Below, one piece after another: positions 10,591-22,794 of a stretch of 64,000 nucleotides of DNA. The stretch's first letter is position 1. Each line of letters starts with the position of its first letter. The notes beneath the pieces were generated by a model. The model saw nothing but the letters and a program-made list of their open reading frames with translations. It was not told where the DNA came from and did not search any database. Origin of the DNA: Ignelater luminosus (lineage: Eukaryota > Arthropoda > Insecta > Coleoptera > Elateridae); the NCBI GenBank assembly GCA_011009095.1, contig VTPC01000018.1, forward strand, positions 1-64,000, written 5' to 3'. Position numbers and translations under genes: made by a program.

Positions 10591-12300
10591 ACCCAGATTT
10601 TTTAATTAGTGAGGAGGATGAATCAATTATTCATGATCTTCTGGGAGAAAGAGAAAGTACAACGTTGGCTAAAATGATTACAGAATCAATATTGATCAGT
10701 TAGGATGTCAACACATTGAGCGAGTCAGCTGGGGATTCTTGAGCTATTCGAGCTCCTGAAATTTCTAAACTAGCATCTACTCAACCTACTGCGTCTGCCT
10801 CAAGTGCTAAAACTAATGAAGCTATGCCATCACCTACCCAAGCTTGCAGTCGTTCAAAACGCCCCCGATCGTCTGAACTAATAGAAGAAGAAGGTGCATC
10901 ACAAGTTTCCACCACCGGAGCTTTCACCGGTGATGTCATAGCAATAAGGAATGATGCTAGAGAATTTAAAACTATGACGAACTAGTTTTCTGGGGAAAGA
11001 AACAATTACCTGGCAATTTGAAGGAATTGGATACTCCACATAAATGCGTCCACTATTTTATGATTGACGAACTCCTCGAAAAAATTTGTATGCGCGTCAA
11101 AAAAACATCCGAACAAGGTTCAGTATAGATTCTAGAGAGTTGCATAAAGTTTTAGGCATTTTAGTTTATATGTCTGTTCATCGTTACCCAAATGTTCGAT
11201 CATACTGGGGAAGGCATGCGTTTGAGGCCGTGTTGCGATTTGAAGACATTCGTCATTATCTGCATTACAACTACAATTCAGCAGCAATCGAGAAAGATCA
11301 TGATGCTATGATTGATTTTATAGAGTTCAGCCACTTGTAACACATTTTAACGAGCAACCTCTATCAGTACCATTGCTTCACCGTCTTTGCGTAGATGCGC
11401 AACAAAAATGACAGACGCTGCTCTTCGTCAGCACCCGACAAACAATCCCCATAAATGGGGTTTTAAATTCTTTACTTTTTGTGACTCCACTGAATTTTCA
11501 TATGCCTTCGAAATTTATTCAGGTGCTGGTGATAGCACTGTTCACGAAGACACTCCAGATCTTGGAGCATCATTGAATGTTGTCATTAAATTGTGCAAAT
11601 TTCTTGAACTTTATTACTTCCACAATTTTTACACCTCATTGGGTTTGCTTACCTATCTTCGCAGCCGAAGAATATATGCTTTGGGTACTGTACGTACAAA
11701 CCGTGTGCCAAATTGCAAGCTGTTCAGCGATAAGGCTTTGCATGAGAAGAATGTCAAACGTAGTTATTCTGAAGAGTACGTAACCAATGTATATGCTATT
11801 GATATTTCTTCCGTTATCTGGTACGACACTAAAACAGTGCGATTTCATTCGACTTACCTTGGGATAAAACCATTTTTGTCCAGAAACGTGAACACACAGC
11901 CACTCAAAACAACATGGCTGAATAAAAATGGAACAATCTTTATAAAGTCGATTGTCGGCACATAATTAAGGAATACGATCGACAGATGGGAGGAGTCAAT
12001 TTGATGAATGGGTTGTTTGGACGTTATCATATCCGTATGAATACCAACTCTGTCTTTTATCGCCTTATCGATGTGGCCTATATCCTGCAAAAGAGAAAGT
12101 TTAGCTCCCTATATTTTGTACAGAAGTGGCGGAATCTCTTTGCAACTATGGAAGTGCACCAGAAAAAAGAAACAGGCTGACCATCCAACTCATCATTAAA
12201 TCCCTCTCCGAAATTTGCCCAAAAAGCAAACTTACCACTTTTTTGCAATAAATAGTATAAAATAATAAATAAATTAAACACCAGTCTTTGAAAATTCATC
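10560..12300 (+). pseudogene. piggyBac-like transposase pseudogene
   Basis: A PGBD-type (DDE_Tnp_1_7) transposase in at least four frames. An acidic N-terminus with SEEDESIIHDLL is at about 10590-10650, the helical domain with LGILVYMSVHRYPNVRSYW at 11150-11210, and the RNase H-like core at 11387-11965 (NNPHKWGFKFFTFCDS; LGTVRTNRVPNCKL), then the last core strand and MGGVNLMN at 11986-12009. A core Asp survives in CVDAQ (11393-11395). The second catalytic position, in the block read FHNFYTS, is His (11621-11623), and both acids of the GGVD--D block are Asn (11998-12000 and 12007-12009). No CxxC ring is seen at the C-terminus. Transposition activity is ruled out. It is nested between the BEL-A gag and pol pieces. 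Confidence 0.88.
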
Positions 12301-12309
12301 CCCAGCTTT

Positions 12310-13410
12310 CAGGAGGCGGAATCAAGCAATCTAGAACAGTAGAACTCTTTGCATTGTGTTATTAAAAGACTGTGTTTACAAAAATTACAAGTTTTAACCT
12401 TTTGTTGTTTTGTTTCTTACAATGTTGCTGTTTTTCTATTATCAAATTTAGAATTTTCTTTGAATGATTTAATTCTAGAGTTTCAAGAGAATTGGCTTTA
12501 TTTAGAAATGTTTTAAAATTATATAATGTAGGAATGTCCATTACTCTTTTACCTTTTTCCCTTTCTTTTATTGAATTTCTGTCAAGTTTTTTGCAGATTA
12601 GATATATGAAAATTGCATCCCATTGTTTTACAGGTTGGTGTAGTACTTCTAAAGCCCTCAAATGTTTGAAAACAACATCTACAAAACCCCTAGTTATACG
12701 AGCTGATTCTTTAGTTATAGCTTTTACCTCTACTATCGACTTTTAATACGATTTTGAAATAAGTCTTTTATTGTTGTATCTTTCACAAAGTAAATCCCAT
12801 GCTAAATTAAAATTTTGTGATGTAAAATCAATAGATTGTATTACATTTAGTGCATCGCCATGCAGTGAAGCTTTCAAATAGTGACATTTTTGAATACTTA
12901 CTATTGAATCATTGTCATGAATCTTTAAATTCCAACCATTTATTAAAATTACCTCCAAAGCTTGGAAGGTTTATGATAGGTAGCTTAATTGGTTGCATGA
13001 AAAATTCCTACATACCTTGGTGCACGCTTGCCGGGATTGAATGTTTCGAAGAAATACCTTCTAAAATTGAATTCTTGTCACTACTTGACTTTGGAATATG
13101 TTTATCCACAATGGTTTTAGCTAAAACTAATTTTTTTACATAAATATCATAATCATTAGAACGCAACTCATACTGTTCCTTAAGTTCCTCTGCTATTAAG
13201 CATTCAATATTAGTTTGAGCATCTTCAAATTTTACCCAAATTGCTTCATAAGCTTTTAAACCTAACTGACAATTCACAGATACTTTTTTCAATATCAATA
13301 TTTCTTGCTAGTTCATGTTGTATTCTTACTAAATATTGAGAGAATCTATCTAACTTATGCTTTGTCACTTCCCTTTTATGTAACAATCTTTGATCTTATG
13401 ACATTTTAGC
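12310..13410 (-). pseudogene. BEL-A gag pseudogene (DUF1759-like)
   Basis: Minus-strand gag of BEL/Pao type. The N-terminal helical part is in the frame 13008-13298 and its upstream extension to about 13400. The DUF1759 core is at 12743-12958 (KCHYLKASLHGDALNVIQSI, AWDLLCERYNNKRLI), with its continuation at 12362-12661 (LHQPVKQWDA). A zinc-knuckle-like CNFCKHSLLITQC follows in another frame at about 12345-12385. Order and strand match the pol pieces at 7140-9365, so I treat them as one element, BEL-A, from which protease, RT and RNase H were lost and into which mariner and piggyBac DNA were placed. Confidence 0.82.
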
Positions 13411-13439
13411 AAATGATAAATATTTTTCTTTTTTCTAAA

Positions 13440-13690
13440 TCCTGTATAGGACCAAAAATGTTCTGACGCATACTGGTTTACGGGAGGACAAAAGACATTT
13501 CTTTCGAAAGTTCGATATACCATTATTTTTAAGTATAGTTTAATATGAGAGAGTTAGGTGGATATTGTTACTAGAATTTTCACTTGGATTCGTTTTTATT
13601 ATCAAAAAAATATGACATCAAAGTTAAGTATTAAACAAAACCCTATTTCAAGCAGAAACAATCGTACAATGTTTAAGGGCAATTACAAAC
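13440..13690 (-). repeat. Possible BEL-A 5' LTR end and primer site
   Basis: Just upstream of gag in minus orientation there is TTTTTGGTCC (about 13450-13460), of the kind found at BEL/Pao primer sites, next to a plus-strand TG that could be the complement of an LTR ending in CA. A plausible LTR would run to about 13690. No second LTR is available to confirm it. Confidence 0.3.
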
Positions 13691-14127
13691 ATATTAGTAA
13701 TTCAATTGAAACTAATTAGGTACTAAAATTCAATAATAGATCATTTGTAAAGTTTTTAATTATATTGTGGAGACCATTTAAAAATAAAGTACATTTTTAT
13801 CTATATCTTGAAAGTTAATTGGTCATAACCTATTGTGCCACAGCGACTCTCAAGGCGAAATAAGGTGCGAATGAAGCATTGAACCCTTAATTACATAAAC
13901 AAATAGATTTCAGCTGCGGTAACCTGCGACTTTGGTTAAAGGAGCCATTAAACTAATGACCTCTCATTTTCTTTGAAATTCACTTACTATTTGCAATGAA
14001 GTTAGTGAATCATAATGAGGGTAATTAAGCAATCGAATTGGATTTTTCTATATAAAAAGGGTTGTTTATATTTCTCTGTTGATAAGTCAACAGTTCTATA
14101 AGAAGGTGATACTGTATTTTTGAAATC
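13691..14127. other. Non-coding DNA before the Transib-like gene
   Basis: AT-rich and without a coding frame. The left terminal repeat of the Transib-like element may lie here (a CCACAGCG at about 13838 is the nearest candidate) but cannot be established. Confidence 0.35.
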
Positions 14128-15628
14128 ATGGCAAGTTTTAGTATAACTTATCGAGAATTAGTTGACATGATTCTATCGAGTAATCGCGAAGTGCATAAAT
14201 GTCTCGAAAACATAAAATGTAACTATGCAGAAGTAACAGAGACAGTGATGAAAGAAATGTATCATGAAGTGAGTAAACATTTTTTTCCAAACTTTGGACG
14301 AAGGTGGCAAGTTGCATCGCGGAACAAGAAAACTTTCTTGTCGAAGGATGCAGAGTGGCTTGGTGGGATATTTGAAATTACTTCAAGTTCTACGGAAACT
14401 GTTCCAGAAAATGAACCAACACCTTCAAAACGTCTTCGTTGTGGACGACTAGAAAAGACATTTGAAGAATGCTGTGATCGAACAAAACGACGAAAAGTTA
14501 AAAGTTTGTGTGACAACGTTTCTGAGGAAATTATTACTGCAACCGCTAATAAGATTCAAGATAAATCATCAAGTTGTTTGTAGGTTAGTACAGAAAAGGC
14601 TTTGGCTTTAATTCTGGATGCTTCTCTATCGATGTTTCAGTAGGAAGTTATTAGAAAAACAACCAAAGCAGTGGGTTGTAATATCTTCCCACCTTACTAT
14701 AAAGTGTTGAACTCAAAGAAGAATTGTATCCTACAGATGTAGAGGTAACGGAAGGTTACGCCTGTGTGTGTTTGAAAAAATTGCTGGATCACACTACAGA
14801 AAGGATATTAAAAACTAAGACCGAAGTAGAGGTTGCATCCATGTGCGATGAAATAAGTTTAGTGTCAAAATGGGACTGTGATGGTTCGCCTGGTCACAAC
14901 GAATACAAACAAACTTTTAAAGAAGAAAATGTTTTGGATGCGTGTATGTTTTTTACGCCCCTGGTTCCTCTTCGCCTACATCAAAAAGAAAATAAAACTT
15001 TGGTGCACTGGAACAATACAAGACCTTCCTTGACGAGGTTTTGCAGGCCTAACCAATTTGAATACTGTTAAAAAATTGCTGAGAGCACGCAACATGAAAT
15101 TGCAAGAATGGAGTCTGAAATTGCCAACCTCAACGATACTTTTGTCCACATCAGTGATAAAACCTATGGAGTGAATCACGAACTACTGTTTACGATGATT
15201 GGTGGACAGACTGCTCAAACAATTACTGGTACTACATCAAACGCAGTATGTTTTATCTGTAAGGCAAAACCATCGGATATCAATCATTTAGATCTGGTGA
15301 GTAATAAACCAGAAAACACAGATGCATTCAGGGTAGGACTGTCGCCCCTGCACGCACGAATAAAATTCATGGAATGCCTTCTCTACATTGCCTATAATAA
15401 ATCATTCGAAAGGTGGAGGACCAATGCTGAAACAAGAAATGCCAAAGAAGAGACAAAAAAATGATTCGGAACGAGTTCTTTGAGAAACTAGAACTCAAAA
15501 TCGACGTCATCAAACAATGCATGGGTATCACAAACGACGGAAATACATCAAGGCGATTTTTTAATAATCTAGACGTTACAGCTGAAATAAAATATCAACT
15601 GCTTTACATCTTAGCATTATTCCCCTAA
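14128..15628 (+). pseudogene. Transib/RAG1-like transposase pseudogene
   Basis: Four consecutive pieces of one protein. The N-terminus is 14128-14583 (151 codons, basic KTFEECCDRTKRRKVKSL), continuing in frame past a TAG to about 14720. Then come 14724-15071, containing KWDCDGSPGHNEYKQ and RFCRP, and 15108-15464, with CFICKAKPSDIN and GLSPLHARIKFMECLLYIAY. A further frame at 15461-15628 carries GITNDGNTSRRFF. The order Cys-Asp-Gly block, RFCRP block, CxxC finger, LH-helix block and GN-RRFF block matches what I recall of Transib transposases and the RAG1 core; the CDG Asp would be the first catalytic acid. The final Glu region is missing. Two stops and two frame changes make it a pseudogene. 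The family call is by recognition of motif order, without a search. Confidence 0.6.
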
Positions 15629-15639
15629 GAAAAAGAGCG

Positions 15640-18600
15640 CCAAATCTAAATTTACATAAAAAATTAAACAATATAAAATAAAAAAAAAGGAAACAAGCCC
15701 AAGAAATTTTTATCCCACAATATTTATAAAGGAAAATATAATTGATAATACTAAAAGAAGATTAAACATTTGATGAAATAGAATAATGCAAACAGAGCCA
15801 TCCTGCGTTTGTCGGCAAACTACAGCGAGTGGTGCGATGATTGTCAAAATACATAAAAGAATCGTTGATCTGATTACGAAGTACTTATATTCGTAGTCGT
15901 ATATTATAATTATTGATATTACATTAAAGGGAAAACATCGCGAAGTGGGATAGACTGACAATGAGGACAGAACTAACGCGTACGTTACTGATTGACTGGA
16001 GGTCATAGTAGTCAGCCTTGTCTTATCTAATATCCATGTCTTTGGATACTATGACGCCACATAGACCCAACCTTTTCGTCATAAGACCAATTCCAGTGCT
16101 TTCCCGTGCTTCTCTAGCGTCGTAGATTTTCAAGGGTCCGGAAATCCAAGAAGCTGGCACCGGAGAGATGAGTACTTTGGATATGGTATTAAGAACATTA
16201 AATAGAGCTGTGCAGAATTCCAGCTCTCTTTGATTTTCTCCAAGTTTGACCTAATTTTTGTCTAAAATGCCTGCGCTATGCAGCTAAGTATGTTTCATTG
16301 TTTCGTTGTTCATTCAAATTCATAAATGATTAATTCTGACCAACGACTGTTGCATAATTGAGATTATTGGCTGAATATTTACAAGTTTCTAGCATTAAGA
16401 ATTTTAATTTTTAATTTAATTTTTACTAATATTCATCTGCCATACAAGAGAGTAAGTGAATTTTAATTGTTAACTAGGACATTTGAGTAAAAAAGCTTTC
16501 ACAACTTTTTAACATTTAACAATGCTTTTAAAATTAACAAACCCATTTTATAGTAAAAGCAACAAATCACTAAAAGTCTCTGGGTTCTCCCGTAATGTAA
16601 AAGACGAGATCATTTGTTAATCTATCGTGTTCTCTACTCGATTGCAGCTAATCTAAACCATACGTTAAGGTAGACGTACTAACCTAACAACTAATTAATC
16701 TAACCCTACCTTTATTGATTTACGCGAAACCAAGAACAAAGTAATCAAATTTCGCTTTGTTTTTATATTCAAAGTGTATACGTGCATGCATATACAGATT
16801 TAAACTTTCCGAATTTTAAATTCTTAATGATAAAATGATTCTTTTTAGAATGGGCAAGTTCTATCGAAAAGAAATTATTTTTTAATTAATCTGGATTTTA
16901 AATTCAATATATTGTAAATTTCTAGCTTTGAATCTTGTATACAACAGCTGTGTCTCTAGAAAACAATGCATATCTATAAATTACTATAAAATGCATACAC
17001 ATACATTTATTATAAAATGTGTAGAATGTAGGCAGAAACACTGAAGTTCGCAGGCGCAGTAAAAATAATTCAAGATGATAAAGGTGCAGGAGCAACATAA
17101 TAAATCAGGGATCTGATAAATGATATTGCAGTTGCAGTTAATAAATAGTCCCAATTGTGCGCCCCCAGAGATTGTAAAGGCGCGCCGCTCTGCATCACCA
17201 CCTCAAAATAATCGTCCAGAATTCCACGATATAAATCACAGTTCAGTCAATTTGTTTAGAAATGCGAAGGTGTGTGACGACTTCGATAGGTAATAATACA
17301 TTCATCACAATGTGTTTTGTATTATTATAAATGCTGCTCTCTCCCCATTTCCCCGTTTAATTTCCAGTGGTATGTGCTTGTCTGTATAACATTAAAATTA
17401 GTGCCTCTAGTCTCTATCCAAATAAAATCATTGTTGTATCAAATCTCCAACCGATGTAAATTCTGTTCATTGTTGAATTACAAATGAATAGTTTTGTATT
17501 TGATTCAATGGATCAAACGGAGTTGTTAAAAGTTATGTTTGTTTATTTAACTGTTTTTAAACAAAGTTAAATAAAAAATTTTTAGAAACTTTAAAATCTA
17601 CGGATAGTTTTTTAAATGTGCCGCGCTGGGAGAGTCGAATTGGTCCCTCCTACTAGAAACCTTTGTCTTTTGCTTTAATCTGTCTGATCCAGAAATAACG
17701 AGACGGACAATAGAAGCTTCAATTATCCCTGCTTATTATATATGGCATGGCATGTTTGAGAAAACGGACTCAAAGGCAAATCATAGGGTTGGGGGATATT
17801 TTGCAGCAAAACATAAGCATAGGTTTGGTTGCTTCATTTAATAAATGAGCGAATGACGACTGTTATTTGTCATGAAACCCTACGGACAGTAACTTAAAAC
17901 ATCTGGAACCACAACTCTGCATTGCATCAGTTAAAAGCGGGAATCTCAAGTAAAAGCAGTTTCCATTTTGCCGAAAACATTAACACCTAATTAATCATAA
18001 ATAAGATTTCCCGTATTAAAATTAAAAATCACTGCTTGACAAATTTCAGTAGAATTCGTAAAATATAGATCTTTATTAAATCCATGCAAAAACGCATAAA
18101 ATCAATTATTACAGGAAAGTTTTAATTTCGTTAGTTTTATGAAAAGCTAATAGATGGAGCATTTATTTTTTGTTGAGCTCAAGCAGTTATTACCAACCAC
18201 ATATTAGTGAAGTTGAAAGTAAAATCTACACGGAACAAAAATATCCAATTCTTTAATAAGTGTATTTATTTTTGCAATCCAGTACCACATTACTTGTGGA
18301 ATTATTGCTGGGTGTTAATTTTATAAAACATAATATTGTCTAGGTATAATTATTTTCTATTAAATAGGTAAGATTACGTTATCACAAGCAAAAGGTTATG
18401 ATAATGAAAATTTTAAAAGAAACCAACAAAACACAGTGGTGTTTTAGATAATTAGTGCTAGTCTGATTTTTCAATTTGTTCTTGTGGGAAAGGAACACAA
18501 TTAGGAGGATGTAGCTGTTAATAAAAGTACCTACAAGTTTAATCGTCTTTTATCTCTTTAAAACGTGTTCCGCTGCGCAAGGCAAGTTTCCTAATTTAAT

Positions 18601-21600
18601 AGGGAAACTGCTAGTGAGATCTCTGTTTAGTGTATTTACTTACGTATGGGCACGCACGCAACTGCAGATTAACTCTTTTTCTTATATCATCCCTCTGACC
18701 TATCAACTTCTTAAGAATTCCAGAAGCGCATCTTTTAAGATTTAAGGAATACCATGTAACGGTCATTTTTTTGTTCTTTCCCGAAACATGGAAATTGGTT
18801 TTTTGCGCTTTCGGAGGTACCCGAGTTTCTTAATTTTTGCAAAAGAAGAGCTTTTGATCATACAATATTGTAATTAGGAATCTTGGGTTACGAATTTTAT
18901 TAGTCTGGGTTCACATTTGTCTTGTCTTCAGTTTGAAACATTTTCTGCAACTTTTAGGGTAGGTGAAACGCTGGGTATGATTATTTTAAATATTGAATTT
19001 TAATTCTTCGCAGTGGAAATTTAAATGTTTATTATAGCTTTCCCGTTAGGGTTGTGAATAGATGTTCTTCCGGATTTGGATGCTGATTTTTTTATCCGCT
19101 TGAGGGTTATATCACGGTTATCAGCGGGTTTCTTGCTCATTGGGTTTCTCATTACTTCTTCTAATCAGATTTCTTTAATTGAAGCCCTAGATAGGATTTA
19201 TAATTGTTTAAATAATTTAATTTTCTTCCTGTGTTGATCGTAGAACCCATAAACCAGTTGACTTGACCTTTGGGAACGGAGGGATCGACTTGCGGCAGAC
19301 GAAAAGTGACCAGCGCTCGTGTTACGCGCTAAAGTCTTGTTGTTCCGAATTAATTTCGAGTTAGTGAGAAAAAAATTCTAAATTAGGGGTAAGTTTCCTG
19401 TTTTTGTTGCATTCCTGTTTCTATCAATGCTAATCGATGTTCTTGGTCTACAGTTTTTTTTTAATCCGGGACACCATCCTGGAGGTTGGAAGTCTTCTTC
19501 ATCACTTATGGAGGTTTAAATTGGTTAAACTAGGCGTTCCGATTCAGCAGTTCTTCCGGATTTAAGATGTACGCTTCTGTCTGGATCCTTGGGATGAATT
19601 AGTGCTCTATCCCACCTTCAAATTCCATAACTTCGCATTAAATAGTTTCCGTGTTTAACAATTAATTATTTAAAATGGAAGTAAAGATTTTCCGTTTTAA
19701 AGTTTATCTAGGAATTTTATAATTTTGTAATTTCAAGAAAAAAAAGAATTAAAAAGACAATCTGAGGCAGGTATAACTCTGGCTTATTCCTCGTAATAAT
19801 TGTAACTACAGGTCTTTAAAATTTTTATGTTAAACTAAATTTTGTGAATAAATTCTGTGTTTGAATACACATTTAGAGAAATTTATTTTTTTGGTAAATT
19901 TTTTATATACTCAATTTCAGTTCTAAATTGAATTGATTTTTTTGTGTGGCAATTTTTGCTTTTCTTAGGGTTTCACCTTTATATGACTCCGGCCGGAGGC
20001 AACATGAAGAGATTCTGGAAAGAAGTATAACTTTTTTTCAATTTGTGTATCCGAAATATGTGAGTGTTCTGTTTTTTATTTGTTTAACTTGTTACTATGG
20101 TTGTTGTAGCTCTATTAATTTTTTTTTTAATTTTAAGAACTTGTGCTCAAAATTTACTTAGTTTACAGAAGTCATTAAATATCTTTTCCTGCTTCATTTA
20201 TGCTTTGATAAAAATTATAATTTGTCTTTCAATTTAAATTTTTCATATTTCAAAATAATCCTTTATAATTTTTGAAGAATTTTTAACCTTTTACCTTGTT
20301 CTGTACGTAGAGTCGATAAGCTATTCGAGTTGACAGGCTTGATAAAAATATTTGCTATAAAAATTGACTTTACCTTGAATTATTGTAACTCTATTTTTAA
20401 ATTCTTATAAAAATTAAATTTTTCACTATTTTACTTGTGTATAATTTCAAGGGGCTTTGTATTAGAAAAAAAACCAAAGACAGAAAAAACTGTATTTTGT
20501 TAATAATCGTTTTCTTTATATTTTCCTCTAAGTATAATTTTGTGTATTTAATAAAATTTTTCTAATCATGTAAATTTATTAAAGTGAATATTATTAAATA
20601 ATTTAGATGTAATTTTTTTGTCAAGGTTAAAGTTTTTTTATAAGGTTTTTTTGAGAAAAGGGGCCCCATTTTGTGTTTTCTTATAAGTATAAATATTCGA
20701 GTTAAATATATGTGTACGCCTAAATTTTTATTGTGTTTTTATTCTGTTATAACCCTCACAAATCCACGCTCAAAGCCACCCCTGAGTTCAGCCGACCTAG
20801 GACATAAGGGTCCTAGTTTCTTTAATCTAAATTGTAACGCAAGGCCACGTTACAACCATCCAAGTACTACCGAACTTCCTTCTGTCGAAATCGACAAATA
20901 ACAGATGATAGTGTACTTCAAGAATAGCTGAATCTGCAATAAAATCCCAAGACGAGACTGGCAAGTGTTCATGAATTTGAATCTGGAAAACTCCTTTCGC
21001 GTTAAACTTTCTCAAAGTAGTTTTCACTGTGTAACAAGATGGTTGTGGGGCAGATTCTGGAGTTTGTACGTAATGGATGCCGTGAAGGAAGCAAAGATGG
21101 CATTCAAGATACCCGTTAGAAATATAAAAAGAAACGCAATTGGATTTGGTATTTCCTGTTCGTGTATTAGATGCTTGACACTTAAAAATAGACGTAGGTA
21201 GTCCTCAAGAAAAGCAAATAATAAATAATTTCGAATAGAGAGCAACCAACCTTTTGAAAGACACTAGGACAAAAATGAAGATCATCTGGAAATGGAATAA
21301 AATGAAAAGTTCAGAAAAAGTGTTTTTTTTACCTTCAAGGTCTTTAACTCTGATAAATGACAGAATAAAGAAAATATATTTCTTTGCGGTTAACTACGTT
21401 ACAATATGCAGTTGACCAGCACGTGTTTCCGAACCTTTTTCTATACACTTAGCTAGTTCTACTAGCAGGCCCTGACAAATATTCCATACACCTTGTAACG
21501 AAGTTACTTTATTTTTTTACAAGACTTAGTGCCTTTATTAGTAAATACTATTGGTTATTTTCAGTTTCCGAAGAGCATAAGGCGTCAATATCGCTGCAAG

Positions 21601-21670
21601 AAATATTTAAAATGTTAGGATTTCTCTCCGAATATTATTTGATTTATAATTTGTTAAAATATAATTTGCC
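15640..21670. other. 6-kb non-coding region
   Basis: Mostly AT-rich, with no frame on either strand that I can link to a protein family. Slightly more GC-rich islands occur around 16050-16200, 17140-17290 and 17620-17900, and could be regulatory or old repeat DNA. Short frames (for example 15710-16006 minus, 19946-20161 plus, 20671-20901 plus, 20827-21027 minus) show no recognisable domain. It may be intronic or intergenic host DNA. Confidence 0.5.
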
Positions 21671-21679
21671 GAGTTATTT

Positions 21680-22490
21680 ACTATGATCCGCCCACTAGTC
21701 CGTTCGCTTCCACCCGGCGATTTCTCCCGGTGCTTAGTTTTCTAGTGTGGAGAACCGCCAGGATCTATAAACAAATGCCCAACCACCACAAAGACAGTTG
21801 CTGTAGCAGTGCAGTTGCATCAAAGCAGCTTTCCAGTTCTTCGAAAGCAGCCATCTCTAGCTAAGAGTAAGTAACCCGATAGTAGTAAGTACCCCGATAA
21901 TCCGTAAGGTATCAAGGTGCCCTACCCTATCCGACCGTTCTGTCTTTCTTCTTTCCACGGTCCCGTCTCGGTTTTCCGTCTGCCACCCCATATATCTCAT
22001 CTTCCGTCCGATCCATTTCCAAACTTGTGGCTTTATTGCCGGTGTGGCGGTCGATCCAACTCATCGTCGCTGGATAGTTCCGCCTGATGCATTTCCAAAC
22101 TGGTGGTTTTACTTACTGTCAATCTAGTCCCCAAGCACAATTGTCCCAGCGCCGGTGTGGCGGCTGCTTCGACTCATCGTCGCTGGACAGCTCCGCCTGA
22201 TCAATTTCTTCTCTACCTTGTGGCTTTATTGCCGGTGTTGGCGGTCGATCCGACTCACCGCCGTTCTAGCTCCAAGCACAGCCATCCTGGTGTCGTCGTG
22301 AACGGTCGGTTCGGTCCATCGCCACTGGGTAGCTCAATTTCCGGTTCCCTTACTGCCCTATTCCTCTATAGAGCTCCTGACACAATCAAATCAAAACCCT
22401 TTTATCCGACCCCTGTTGCCTCGCACGTCAACCCGGCCTGCTGCACTGCCCGAGGTAGTCTTAGTAGGTTTTGGTTTGTACTTGCTCGTC
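21680..22490 (+). repeat. GC-rich block with imperfect tandem modules
   Basis: This block is unlike its surroundings. Between about 22014 and 22300 a module containing CATTTCCAAACT-GTGG and GCCGGTGTGGCGG-CGATCC-ACTCATCGTCGCTGGA recurs imperfectly (GCCGGTG starts at about 22038, 22151 and 22231; CATTTCC at 22014 and 22090). The frame 22103-22495 reflects the composition and has no known domain. It precedes LINE-2 and may be a repetitive 5' untranslated region or a separate repeat. Confidence 0.45.
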
Positions 22491-22794
22491 TGTAAATCTT
22501 GTGTGCTTATTTTGTGCCTGCTTACATTAATAGACATTGTTTGGGTTATATTGGTGTTTGATTTGTACTGTAAGCTCTGCAAATCTTTTATTCCAGCCAG
22601 TCGACCCCTGGAGTTACCGTATCTTCAACGTAGCTAAATGCTAAATTAAATACCAGTAGTCTCCCATTCGGATCCCGAGGGGGACGGTGTAAAAGAAGCT
22701 GTAGAATGGAAGGAAGCAAAGCGGCTTGAAAGATATTGCGAGAATAAGGATTGGAACGTAGAATCTCAGAAGTTTACTGAAGGAAGAAAAGGTG
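22491..22794 (+). repeat. LINE-2 5' region, shared with 46500-46685
   Basis: About 100 bp ending near 22640 (TGTAAGCTCTG, then CTTTTATTC, GTCGAC-CCTGGA, CGTAGCT) match a block at 46530-46650 with the same order and spacing, followed in both by a GAGG/GACGGG-rich stretch. Because the EN domain of LINE-2 follows directly here, the module is probably the 5' untranslated promoter region of that LINE family. Confidence 0.45.

Noticed and set aside
15710-16006. 98-codon minus-strand frame
   Set aside because: A hydrophobic, AT-driven frame without a domain.
22103-22495. 130-codon plus-strand frame
   Set aside because: It falls in the GC-rich repeat block and reflects composition; no protein family is recognised.
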